A DNA stretch of 17,418 nucleotides from assembly GCA_030834835.1 (NCBI GenBank), contig JAUQXD010000938.1, forward strand, positions 1 to 17,418. The letters run 5' to 3'. Each line of letters begins with the position of its first letter. The first letter of the stretch is position 1. Positions 6,594 through 13,868 of this stretch are shown in pieces. This DNA is from Thermoflexales bacterium (GTDB lineage Bacteria > Chloroflexota > Anaerolineae > Fen-1058). The translations under genes and the position numbers were made by a program. The notes under the pieces are model-generated. The model had not been told where the DNA came from. It saw only the letters and a list, made by a program, of their open reading frames with translations, and did no database searches.

Positions 6594-8048
6594 ATGTCAA
6601 CCCAACAATATGGCATCACCGAATATCCCGACGCCAACGAGGTCATGGCGCAGCTAAAGACCTTGACGAAGCAACCGCTCAGGCGCATCAAACGCGATCG
6701 GATGCAGACGTTCCTGGGTTACTTCGAGACGAAATGCGCCAAATCGAAAGCGCTAATCGAAGAGGCCAAGCAGATTATTCCTGGCGGCGTGCAGCACAAT
6801 CTGGCCTTCAACTATCCGTTTCCGCTGGCGATCGAGCAGGCGCGCGGCGCGTACATGTGGGACATCGATGGCAATCAGTACATCGACTTTCTGCAAGCGG
6901 GCGGCCCGACGGTGCTGGGCAGCAATTACGCGCCCGTGCGCGAGAAGGTCTTTGAACTGCTGCAAGACTGCGGACCGGTGACGGGACTGTTCCATGAGTA
7001 CGAGTTGAAACTCGCGCAGCTGATTCAGCGCTACATGCCTTCGATTGAAATGTTCCGCATGTTGGGTTCCGGCACCGAAAGCGTGATGGCCGCCATCCGC
7101 GCAGCGCGGGCGTTCACTCACAAAAAGAAAGTGATCAAGGTAGGTGGCGCGTATCATGGCTGGAGCGATCAAATGGTGTACGGTCTGCATATCCCGGGCA
7201 CAGGCCGCCGCGAAGCCACCGGCATTCCACGCGCAGCCAGCGCTCACACACAGGAAGTGTTCCCCAACGACCTCGATGCGCTGCGTCGGCTGTTGATGTT
7301 CAATCGGGTGCGCGGCGGAACCGCCGCCGTGATCGTCGAACCGGTCGGGCCGGAAAGCGGCACGCGCCCGGCACCTTTTGACTATAATCGACACGTGCGC
7401 GAATTGTGCGACGAATTCGGCGCGTTGTTGATCTTCGACGAAGTGGTGACGGGCTTCCGATTGGGCATGGGCGGCGCGCAGGGCTACTTCAACGTCAAAC
7501 CCGATCTGACGATCTTTGGCAAGTGCGTGACGGGCGGCTATCCGATGGCGGGCGGCGTGGGCGGGCGGCGCGATATCATCATGCGCTTCGCGGCCGGCAT
7601 CGGCGGCACGGGCGAGCGGGCATACATCGGCGGCACGTTGAGCGCAAATCCAATATCGTGCGTGGCAGGTTATCACGCCTTGCTCGAAATGGAGCGCACC
7701 AACGCGCCCGTCATCGCGGGCCGCGCGGGCGATCGTTTGACGCAGGGCCTTCGACAGATCATCGAGAAATATCGCTTGCCGTTTGTGGCTTTCAATCAAG
7801 GCTCGATCTGTCATCTCGAAACGTCGGGCGTGATGCTGCTGGATATGAAGAACCCGATCAAGTTGCTGCGTGAAATGAAGCCGCGCAAGCACATGCTGGA
7901 AGAGATGGGCGCAGCCTACATGGCGCAGGGCCTGATCACGCTGGCGGGCAGCCGCATGTACACCAGTCTGGCCGATACGGACGACGTGATCGACGAGGCG
8001 CTCAATCGGTTTGAGATTGTGCTGTCGAGTGTGGAAGGTGTGAAGTAG
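6594..8048 (+). CDS. class III PLP aminotransferase / glutamate-1-semialdehyde-aminomutase-like enzyme
   Basis: A 484-residue fold-type I PLP enzyme. Visible landmarks are 'MLGSGTESVMAAIRAARAF' (156-174, cofactor phosphate region), 'GGAYHGWSDQMVYG' (184-197), 'LLIFDEVVTGFRLGMGGAQ' (278-296, with the Asp that pairs with the pyridine nitrogen) and Lys310 in 'TIFGKCVTGGYPMAGGVGG', the expected Schiff-base lysine. The fold matches GSA-aminomutase relatives, but an extended N-terminus and the absence of heme genes argue against a heme-pathway HemL role. The ATG at 6594 has GGAG 7 nt upstream; the open frame reaches back to 6486, but that part overlaps the aldolase and is not protein-like. Its place between aldolase and kinase suggests transamination or amino-shift on the pathway substrate (inferred). 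Confidence 0.92.
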   Translation: MSTQQYGITEYPDANEVMAQLKTLTKQPLRRIKRDRMQTFLGYFETKCAKSKALIEEAKQIIPGGVQHNLAFNYPFPLAIEQARGAYMWDIDGNQYIDFLQAGGPTVLGSNYAPVREKVFELLQDCGPVTGLFHEYELKLAQLIQRYMPSIEMFRMLGSGTESVMAAIRAARAFTHKKKVIKVGGAYHGWSDQMVYGLHIPGTGRREATGIPRAASAHTQEVFPNDLDALRRLLMFNRVRGGTAAVIVEPVGPESGTRPAPFDYNRHVRELCDEFGALLIFDEVVTGFRLGMGGAQGYFNVKPDLTIFGKCVTGGYPMAGGVGGRRDIIMRFAAGIGGTGERAYIGGTLSANPISCVAGYHALLEMERTNAPVIAGRAGDRLTQGLRQIIEKYRLPFVAFNQGSICHLETSGVMLLDMKNPIKLLREMKPRKHMLEEMGAAYMAQGLITLAGSRMYTSLADTDDVIDEALNRFEIVLSSVEGVK

Positions 8049-8049
8049 A

Positions 8050-8145
8050 ACCGTCATTGCGAGCCGCAGCTCTGTCGCGGCGAAGCAATCTCCTGCTCGA
8101 CTCGAAGATTGCTTCGTCGCAAAAAGCGCTCCTCGCAATGACGGT
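8050..8145. repeat. extragenic inverted repeat, CGTCATTGCGAG type
   Basis: It fills most of the 115-bp gap between the PLP-enzyme and kinase genes. Outer arms ACCGTCATTGCGAG (8050-8063) and CTCGCAATGACGGT (8132-8145) are perfect over 14 bp. Inner arms CGAAGCAATCT (8081-8091) and AGATTGCTTCG (8106-8116) are perfect over 11 bp. The same motif is, from memory, a dispersed palindromic repeat in many unrelated bacteria. As RNA it would form a long hairpin within the operon transcript, able to affect mRNA stability or relative expression. Confidence 0.85.
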
Positions 8146-8163
8146 GATTAAAGGACATCGCGC

Positions 8164-9762
8164 ATGAACCAGTCAGCCGCCAACGTCATCCTCGCCGTCG
8201 ATCTGGGTACCTCCGGCATGAAGGTGGCGCTGATTACGACGCACGGGCAAGTGCTGGGCTGGGAGTCGCAGCCGATCGCGTTGTACCTCACGCCCGATGG
8301 CGGTGCGGAACAATCACCCGACGAGTGGTGGCAGGCGTTTCTGTCGGCGGCGCAACGTTTGCTGGCGCGCGACCTCGCGCCGCGTGATGCGATCAGAGCC
8401 GTGTGCTGCTCGACGCAGGGCGAAGGCACGGTGCCCGTCGATGTTGATGGCAACGCCTTGATGAACTGCATCCTGTGGATGGACATGCGCGGCGCGCCGT
8501 ACCTGCACCAGAACGCGCGCGGCAAGATCAACGTAGTGGGCGCGGATGTGGTGAAGTTGCAGCGCTGGATTCGATTGACGGGCGGTATGCCGTCGATGAC
8601 GGGTAAAGACCCGGCGGCCCACATGCTGCTGGTGCGCGAGAAGTTCCCCGACGTTTACGCGCGCACCTACAAGTTCCTCAACGTCCTCGATTATCTCAAT
8701 CTGCGCCTCACGGGCCGTTTCGCTGCGACGTTCGATTCGATCCTCACGTCATGGGTGACGGACAATCGCAACCCGAATGATATTCGCTACGACGACGGGC
8801 TGATCAAGATCAGCGGCATCGACGCCGCCAGGTTCCCCGAGATCGTGTCGTGCACGACCGTGTTGGGCAGCGTGAAGTCCGAGGTCGCCGAAGCGTTGGG
8901 GATGTCCACCGATGTGAAGGTCGTCGCCGGGGCGATCGATAACACGGCAGCCGCTGTCGGCTCGGGCGCGGTGGCGGACTTCATGCCGCATGTCTACATC
9001 GGCACGTCGTCGTGGCTGGCCGCGCACGTGCCCTTCAAGAAGACCGATATCGCCTCGTCAATGGCGTCAGTGCCGTGCGCCGTGCCTGATCGGTATTTGC
9101 TGACCGCGTTGCAAGCGACGGCGGGCGGCAACCTTAACTTTTTGCGCGACAATGTCTTGTATCACAAGGATGAACTGCTGCAAGAAGCCAATGTGCCCGA
9201 TGTCTTCAAGATCATGGATCAGATCGCAGGGCGTGTACCGGCGGGAAGTCATGGGGTGATCTATACGCCGTGGATCTGGGGTGAGCGCGCCCCGGTGGAA
9301 GATCGCAATTTGCGCGCGGGGTTGTATAACATCTCGCTGAACAACAACCGCGAAGACATCATCCGAGCGTTTCTGGAAGGTGTGGCTTTCAACACGCGCT
9401 GGCTGATGTCGCCGGTCAAGAAGTTTATGGGGCGCAAGGTGATGCACCTCAATCTGGCGGGCGGCGGCGCCAGTTCCGATGTGTGGTGCCAGATCTTCGC
9501 GGATGTGCTCAACGTCGAAGTGCGGCAGGTCATGGACCCGATTCAGGCCAACGCGCGCGGCGCGGCGTTCATCGCAGGGGTCGGGCTGGGATCGATCGGG
9601 TTTGGCGACGTGCCACAGCTGGTGGCTTTCAAGCACATTTATCAACCCACGCCGCAACACCGGCAAGTGTATGATGATCGATTCGCGATCTTCGTCGAGA
9701 TTTACCGGCAGATGAAGGGTGTGTATCAGAAGTTGAATCGAGGCAATGCGGGCAGCCAATAA
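8164..9762 (+). CDS. FGGY-family carbohydrate kinase (xylulokinase-like)
   Basis: A 532-residue sugar or polyol kinase. The N-terminal ATPase motif is 'ILAVDLGTSGMKVALI' (9-24). 'WMDMRG' (105-110) gives a probable substrate Asp/Arg pair. 'AGAIDNTAAAVGSGA' (255-269) supplies the likely catalytic base Asp259. 'YTPWIWGERAP' (367-377) and 'LEGVAFNTRWLM' (404-415) are FGGY C-domain signatures, and 'LAGGGASSDVWCQIFADV' (431-448) is the nucleotide-binding loop. The family phosphorylates sugars such as xylulose, ribulose, fuculose, glycerol or erythritol; the substrate here is not fixed by the sequence. AAAGGA precedes the ATG by about 8 nt. With the upstream class II aldolase this gives a kinase/aldolase pair, the usual logic for ketose breakdown. 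Confidence 0.94.
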   Translation: MNQSAANVILAVDLGTSGMKVALITTHGQVLGWESQPIALYLTPDGGAEQSPDEWWQAFLSAAQRLLARDLAPRDAIRAVCCSTQGEGTVPVDVDGNALMNCILWMDMRGAPYLHQNARGKINVVGADVVKLQRWIRLTGGMPSMTGKDPAAHMLLVREKFPDVYARTYKFLNVLDYLNLRLTGRFAATFDSILTSWVTDNRNPNDIRYDDGLIKISGIDAARFPEIVSCTTVLGSVKSEVAEALGMSTDVKVVAGAIDNTAAAVGSGAVADFMPHVYIGTSSWLAAHVPFKKTDIASSMASVPCAVPDRYLLTALQATAGGNLNFLRDNVLYHKDELLQEANVPDVFKIMDQIAGRVPAGSHGVIYTPWIWGERAPVEDRNLRAGLYNISLNNNREDIIRAFLEGVAFNTRWLMSPVKKFMGRKVMHLNLAGGGASSDVWCQIFADVLNVEVRQVMDPIQANARGAAFIAGVGLGSIGFGDVPQLVAFKHIYQPTPQHRQVYDDRFAIFVEIYRQMKGVYQKLNRGNAGSQ

Positions 9763-9806
9763 GATTCGACCGACTCACTTGCCGGCGTTGGATTCCCTGA
9801 CTTGAC

Positions 9807-9861
9807 ACACAGGAACGCAAAGAGCGCGAAAGAAAACGAACCCTCTTTGCGATCCTTGTGT
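9807..9861. repeat. extragenic inverted repeat, ACACAGGAACGCAAAG type
   Basis: It lies in the 187-bp gap between the kinase and radical SAM genes. The left arm (9807-9824, beginning ACACAGGAACGCAAAGAG) pairs with 9843-9861 (CTCTTTGCG...CCTTGTGT) over about 17 bp, with one indel and one mismatch, around an 18-nt loop. It is a hairpin-forming dispersed-repeat type. There is no T-run, so it is not a typical intrinsic terminator. TTGACA at 9802-9807 has no convincing -10 partner. Confidence 0.7.
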
Positions 9862-9949
9862 TCTGCCCGTGTCCGCATCGCGGCGGGCCGCTGGGCGTTG
9901 TGGCGAATCTAACACTGTCGATCTATTAGCCGACTTTGGTAGGAGCACG

Positions 9950-11446
9950 ATGAATGTCTTGCTGATCTATCCTGAATTCCCCGACACCTTTTGGAGTTTC
10001 AAGCACGCGCTGAAGTTCATCCATAAGAAATCGTCCGCGCCGCCGCTGGGCCTGCTGACGATTGCGGCCAGCCTGCCCGCCGACTGGACTCCGCGGCTGA
10101 TCGATCTCAATCAACGCGCGTTGACGGCGAAAGATCTGGCGTGGGCGGACTATGCGTTCATCAGCGGCATGACGGTGCAGCGCCAATCGGCACACGCGGC
10201 CGCGGAACGGTGTCGCGAGGCCGGCGTCAAAGTCGTCGCCGGCGGTGCGCTGTTCACGATCGAGCAGGCGCAGTTCGAAGACGTGGTGGACCACTTCGTA
10301 CTCAACGAAGGTGAGTTGACGCTGCCGATGTTCCTGGACGATCTGGCGCACGATCGGGCGCAGCACGTCTACACCACGACCGCGTATGCAGACATCCACG
10401 CGACGCCGACCCCGCGCTGGGATCTGGTGGACTTCAAGCACTACGCCACGGTCCACATTCAGTATTCGCGCGGCTGCCCGTTCAACTGCGACTTTTGCAA
10501 TGTGACTGCGCTGCTGGGTCATCGGCCGCGCACCAAGACCAGCCAACAGATCATCGCGGAGTTGGACGGTATCTATCGGTTGGGCTGGCGCGGTCCCGTC
10601 TTCTTCGTGGATGACAACCTCATCGGCAACCAGCGCACCCTCCGTACCGATCTGCTGCCCGCCCTCATCGAATGGCGGAAGGACAAAGTCGGCATCGTCT
10701 TCAACACCGAAGCCTCGATCAATCTGGCCGACGACGAGGAGTTAATGCAGCAGATGGTCAGGGCCGGTTTCAACACGGTCTTTGTCGGCATCGAAACGCC
10801 GGACGAAGACAGTCTGGCCGAGTGCAGCAAGAAACAAAACCTCAAGCGCGATCTGGTGGCAGACGTGAAACGCATGCAGCGCGCGGGGCTGGAAGTGCAA
10901 GCCGGTTTCATCGTCGGCTTTGACAGCGATACGGCGTCGATCTTCCAGCGGCAGATCGACTTCATTCAGAAGAGCGGCATCGTGACGGCGATGGTGGGCC
11001 TGCTGCAAGCGCCGCCCGGCACGCAACTCTACGAGCGTCTGAAGCGAGAAGGCCGCCTGCTGGTCGATCGCATTTCGGGCGACAACGTGGACGGGACCAC
11101 CAACATCATTCCGCACATGAACCTGGAAGCGCTGCACGCCGGTTACCGCTCCATCCTGGAATACATCTATGCGCCACGCTACTACTATCAGCGCTGCAAG
11201 ACGTTCCTGCGGGAGTACAAACCGTCGCCAATTCAGGTCCCGCTCGATTTCCAGTACATCATGGCCTTCTTCCGCACGATCGTCCGCCTGGGCATCATCG
11301 GCAAGGAGCGGTTGCAATACTGGAATCTGTTATTTTGGACGTTGTTCAATCGACCCAGGTTATTCCCGCAAGCGGTGACGCTGGCGATCTACGGTTATCA
11401 CTTCCGGCTGGTGTATGAGCGGCACGTGCAGAAAGACGGCGGATGA
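9950..11446 (+). CDS. radical SAM protein with B12-binding-like N-terminal domain and DUF4070-like C-terminal part
   Basis: A 498-residue protein. Residues 1-150 look like the B12-binding-type Rossmann domain found in such radical SAM proteins ('NVLLIYPEFPDTFWSFKHALKF', 'PPLGLLTIAASLP', 'VKVVAGGALF'), though the classical DxHxxG cobalamin motif is not visible. The radical SAM core starts at 'YSRGCPFNCDFCN', with Cys176, Cys180 and Cys183 as ligands of the 4Fe-4S cluster, and runs on through 'GPVFFVDDNLIGN' and 'VFVGIETPDEDSL'. The C-terminal 150 residues fit DUF4070. The reaction is unknown for this group. The ATG at 9950 has AGGAG 4 nt upstream; the frame is open back to 9869, but that stretch is not protein-like. 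It is on the same strand as the kinase after 187 bp, so operon membership is uncertain. Confidence 0.92.
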   Translation: MNVLLIYPEFPDTFWSFKHALKFIHKKSSAPPLGLLTIAASLPADWTPRLIDLNQRALTAKDLAWADYAFISGMTVQRQSAHAAAERCREAGVKVVAGGALFTIEQAQFEDVVDHFVLNEGELTLPMFLDDLAHDRAQHVYTTTAYADIHATPTPRWDLVDFKHYATVHIQYSRGCPFNCDFCNVTALLGHRPRTKTSQQIIAELDGIYRLGWRGPVFFVDDNLIGNQRTLRTDLLPALIEWRKDKVGIVFNTEASINLADDEELMQQMVRAGFNTVFVGIETPDEDSLAECSKKQNLKRDLVADVKRMQRAGLEVQAGFIVGFDSDTASIFQRQIDFIQKSGIVTAMVGLLQAPPGTQLYERLKREGRLLVDRISGDNVDGTTNIIPHMNLEALHAGYRSILEYIYAPRYYYQRCKTFLREYKPSPIQVPLDFQYIMAFFRTIVRLGIIGKERLQYWNLLFWTLFNRPRLFPQAVTLAIYGYHFRLVYERHVQKDGG

Positions 11447-11482
11447 AGGACAGCCGGTGAGGCAACGGATGGGCAACGGATA

Positions 11483-11573
11483 AACGAATTCGCGACAGGT
11501 GAATCAGCGTGTTACGGGAGCAGTGCGAAGCCTCCCGTGGGACTGCACCGCATGTGTCCGCTGTGAATTCGTT
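11483..11573. repeat. nested inverted repeats downstream of the radical SAM gene
   Basis: Outer arms AACGAATTC (11483-11491) and GAATTCGTT (11565-11573) enclose an inner hairpin ACGGGAG (11514-11520) / CTCCCGT (11532-11538) with an 11-nt loop. Just before it, GGCAACGGAT is repeated directly at 11461 and 11472. There is no poly-T tail, so it is not a standard terminator. It may be a dispersed element or a structured 3' end. Confidence 0.6.
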
Positions 11574-11580
11574 GCTTTAC

Positions 11581-11608
11581 TTGACGGCGAATTGAATCGG
11601 TCTATACT
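11581..11608 (+). promoter_or_regulatory. sigma70-like promoter upstream of the small membrane-protein gene
   Basis: TTGACG at 11581-11586, a 16-bp spacer, and TATACT at 11603-11608. The transcript would start near 11615 and have a leader of about 125 nt before the ATG at 11739. No small gene with a good ribosome-binding site was seen in the leader. Confidence 0.6.
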
Positions 11609-11738
11609 CGGAGGCAGGGAGTTCCAGAAGTAAGCCAGTGGACGGGTTTTTCCAGCGCCACGCAAGTCAGGCGACCCAGGCCGTATCAATCTATGCCGAG
11701 GTCATATCGTGTGACGAGCAGAAAGGGCGGTGATCCCA

Positions 11739-12275
11739 ATGAGTAACCTCGACGAGATTCCTCAACCTAATACGGATACACTTCTAAAGGAGTACGAATT
11801 GTGCCAGAAGGCCACTCAAGGTTTGGAGACGACGATCTGGCAAACGAGCGGCGCAATGGGCATTGGCCTGATTGGTACACTGATTCTAGTGGCGAGTCAT
11901 ATCAAAACCGAACAACCGCCTTGGCCCGTTGCCGCCCTAATCGGACTGTCGGTATTCTTAACAAGCTTGGGGTGGTTCTTTATCGCTAGGCGCTGGTGGA
12001 GCATCCAGCACGCCTATTTCATCCGGATGCGACACATTGAAGAAAGACTAGGTATTTATGCAGTTCGATACCTTTATTTCCTGGATAACCCGGCCGCACT
12101 AGTGAGCGGCCGTCTGTCGGCAGAGCACGCAGCCGAATTAGGAAAACGATCTACAAAGCGAAGGGTTATTCTTCCGATCCATCAACGATTTGGCGTACAA
12201 CGCGTTCTGTCATTTCTGCCGGTAGTGATATTCATGGTGTGGGTGCTCTATGTGATGTGGCTCATTATTGGATAG
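11739..12275 (+). CDS. hypothetical membrane protein, three predicted transmembrane segments
   Basis: A 178-residue protein I do not recognise. Hydrophobic segments are at about 36-54, 61-83 and 155-177. The soluble loop between the second and third (84-154) is basic and amphipathic ('RRWWSIQHAYFIRMRHIEERLG', 'GKRSTKRRVILPIHQRF') and should lie on the cytoplasmic side. I prefer the ATG at 11739 (GGTG about 7 nt before it) to a GTG at 11730. Base composition is close to 50% G+C by eye in sampled lines, against roughly 60% in the neighbours, and AGA/CTA codons are used more freely. This hints at different ancestry. It has its own promoter, is flanked by repeats and has no clear functional tie to the MFS gene downstream. 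Its layout loosely recalls small 2-3 TM accessory proteins, but I assign no function. Confidence 0.75.
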   Translation: MSNLDEIPQPNTDTLLKEYELCQKATQGLETTIWQTSGAMGIGLIGTLILVASHIKTEQPPWPVAALIGLSVFLTSLGWFFIARRWWSIQHAYFIRMRHIEERLGIYAVRYLYFLDNPAALVSGRLSAEHAAELGKRSTKRRVILPIHQRFGVQRVLSFLPVVIFMVWVLYVMWLIIG

Positions 12276-12317
12276 CACCAATCCAGGTTGCCCAACCCAA
12301 CATGCGGTCGGAAGATA

Positions 12318-12416
12318 AGACCTCAAAGGTTTTGTGAGACAGTCCGGTGTGGGCTGACGGTCGATCGATGGTTCCGGGCAGCAACACCAGATGACCCGTT
12401 AAAACCCTTGAGGTCT
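12318..12416. repeat. inverted repeat, AGACCTCAAAGGTTTT type
   Basis: The left arm AGACCTCAAAGGTTTT (12318-12333) and the right arm AAAACCCTTGAGGTCT (12401-12416) match in 15 of 16 pairs around a 67-bp interior. The form is that of a small dispersed palindromic element. It lies in the 288-bp gap between the small membrane protein and the MFS gene. Confidence 0.75.
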
Positions 12417-12430
12417 GTTAGCCATTAGGC

Positions 12431-12468
12431 CGCCGGACTTGGCAATCCGGCGAGAGCAGCCGAAAGGC
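12431..12468 (+). other. pair of predicted RNA hairpins upstream of the MFS gene
   Basis: CGCCGGA (12431-12437) pairs with TCCGGCG (12446-12452) around an 8-nt loop. It is followed at about 12459-12468 by a GCC-GAAA-GGC tetraloop hairpin. This could be part of a leader RNA of the MFS transporter gene, about 100 nt upstream of its ATG. No known riboswitch consensus is convincingly met. Confidence 0.35.
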
Positions 12469-12563
12469 CATCAACCCTTTTGCGTTACATTCTCAAGCAA
12501 ACCGCTTCTCAAAAAATCCTTACGTGACCTTCGTGGATCAATTTCATATTCTTGGAGCAAGCG

Positions 12564-13784
12564 ATGACGGATAAAGGTTTCCGGGTATACGGCTATCGCT
12601 GGGTGGTGCTGGGTGTCTTCATGTTCATCAACCTGACGATCCAGATGTTGTGGATCGCCTATGCGCCCATCACCGGTCCGGCGGCGCAGTTCTACGGCGT
12701 CAGCGATTTGCAGATCGGCCTGTTCGCCATGTCGTTCATGATCGCCTTCATTCCGCTCTCCATTCCCGTCTCGTGGGCCATCGACACCTATGGCTTTCGT
12801 AAAACGGTGAGCCTGGGCGCGATCATCATGGGCGTCTTCGGGGTGGCACGCGGATTGGCAGGCGCGGACTACACGCTGGCGTTGATCAGCACGATCGGCC
12901 TGGCCATTTCACAGCCGTTCCTGCTCAACGCGTGGACCAAGGTCCCGGCGCAATGGTTCTCGATCGAAGAGCGCGCGACCGCAGTGGGATTGGTGACGCT
13001 GGCTAATCTCGTCGGCACGGCGTTAGGCATGATCCTCACGCCGATCTTGATCGAGAGCATCTCGATCCCCACGGTTCAATTGATCTACGGCAGCCTCGCC
13101 GCTTTTTCGGCGGTATTGTTCGTTGTCTTCGCACGCGAGCGTCCGCCCACGCCGCCCTGCCCGCCCGGTCTGGAAGTGCGCGCCCTCATGCTCGAGGGGT
13201 TGAAGCACGCCTTCAAAGTGAAGGACTTTCTGCTGTACCTCGCTGTGTCCTTCATCGGGCTAGGGTTGTTCAATGGCATCAACACGTGGATCGAAAACAT
13301 CATTCGGCCGCGCGGCTTCACGCCCACCGATGCGGGTACGCTGGGCGCGGTCATGCTGGTGGGCGGCCTCTTCGGCGCAGTGATCATTCCCCCCTTTTCC
13401 GATCGACAGCACAAACGCAAGAAGTTCTTGCTGCTCGGCATCACGTTGGCCATCCCCGGCTTGATCGGATTGACGTTCGCCGCCGAATTCTGGCTGCTGC
13501 TGGTCTCCGCGTTTGGCCTGGGCTTCTTCTTGATCAGCACCAGCCCCATCGGGATGCAGTATGCCGCCGAGATCACGTTTCCGACGCCCGAAGGAACGTC
13601 GAACGGACTCATTCAACTCTTCGGACAGGCCTCGGTCGTCTTCGTCTACATCATGGAAGCGCTGAAGAGCGGCGACGGATCGTTCACGCCAGCGCTGCTG
13701 CTCGCCATTGGGTTATTGGTGCTCAGCGCGGCGATCATCACCCGGCTGAAGGATCCTCTGCTGAGAGCATCCTCCCAGTCTTGA
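12564..13784 (+). CDS. MFS transporter, FLVCR/SLC49-like
   Basis: A 406-residue polytopic membrane protein with about twelve hydrophobic segments. The loop after the second segment carries 'SWAIDTYGFRK' (70-80), the MFS D-x-x-G-x-R signature. 'ISQPFLLNAWTKVPAQWFSIEERATAVGLVTLANLVGTALG' (115-155) closely recalls the FLVCR/SLC49 group, whose eukaryotic members move heme, choline and related solutes. Bacterial substrates are mostly unknown, so I do not name one. The ATG at 12564 has GGAG 6 nt upstream; a TTG at 12552 is in frame but overlaps that site. It stands alone on the plus strand, convergent with the metalloprotease gene 84 bp beyond its stop. No terminator with a T-run was seen in that gap. 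Confidence 0.92.
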   Translation: MTDKGFRVYGYRWVVLGVFMFINLTIQMLWIAYAPITGPAAQFYGVSDLQIGLFAMSFMIAFIPLSIPVSWAIDTYGFRKTVSLGAIIMGVFGVARGLAGADYTLALISTIGLAISQPFLLNAWTKVPAQWFSIEERATAVGLVTLANLVGTALGMILTPILIESISIPTVQLIYGSLAAFSAVLFVVFARERPPTPPCPPGLEVRALMLEGLKHAFKVKDFLLYLAVSFIGLGLFNGINTWIENIIRPRGFTPTDAGTLGAVMLVGGLFGAVIIPPFSDRQHKRKKFLLLGITLAIPGLIGLTFAAEFWLLLVSAFGLGFFLISTSPIGMQYAAEITFPTPEGTSNGLIQLFGQASVVFVYIMEALKSGDGSFTPALLLAIGLLVLSAAIITRLKDPLLRASSQS

Positions 13785-13868
13785 TCGCTTCCACCATCAA
13801 TGTGTGCCGCGCCAGACTAGAAAGCAGGCGGGCACTGGCCGTGCAGCCTTACAAAATGACTATCGCGT

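Noticed and set aside
6753..8138. Long 461-codon open frame on the minus strand opposite the PLP-enzyme gene
   Set aside because: The plus-strand frame has a full set of PLP-enzyme motifs. The antisense product is His/Arg/Ala-rich without any recognisable motif, as expected from GC-rich codon bias.
9067..9759. 230-codon minus-strand open frame opposite the FGGY kinase
   Set aside because: It is a shadow of the kinase gene; its composition is not protein-like and no ribosome-binding site was seen.
11504..11689. 61-codon minus-strand open frame between the radical SAM and small membrane-protein genes
   Set aside because: It crosses the inverted repeats and the promoter, and has no protein-like features.
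12446..12475. Resemblance to a glycine riboswitch (GAGAG ... CCGAA ... CAA)
   Set aside because: The spacing and the essential paired segments of the known aptamer are missing, and the downstream gene is an MFS transporter of another type.
12531..12552. GTGACC-17-TATTCT as promoter of the MFS gene
   Set aside because: Both boxes match poorly, and the start would leave only about 5 nt before the ATG, cutting off the ribosome-binding site.
12552..12563. TTG start for the MFS protein
   Set aside because: It overlaps the GGAG site used by the ATG at 12564.
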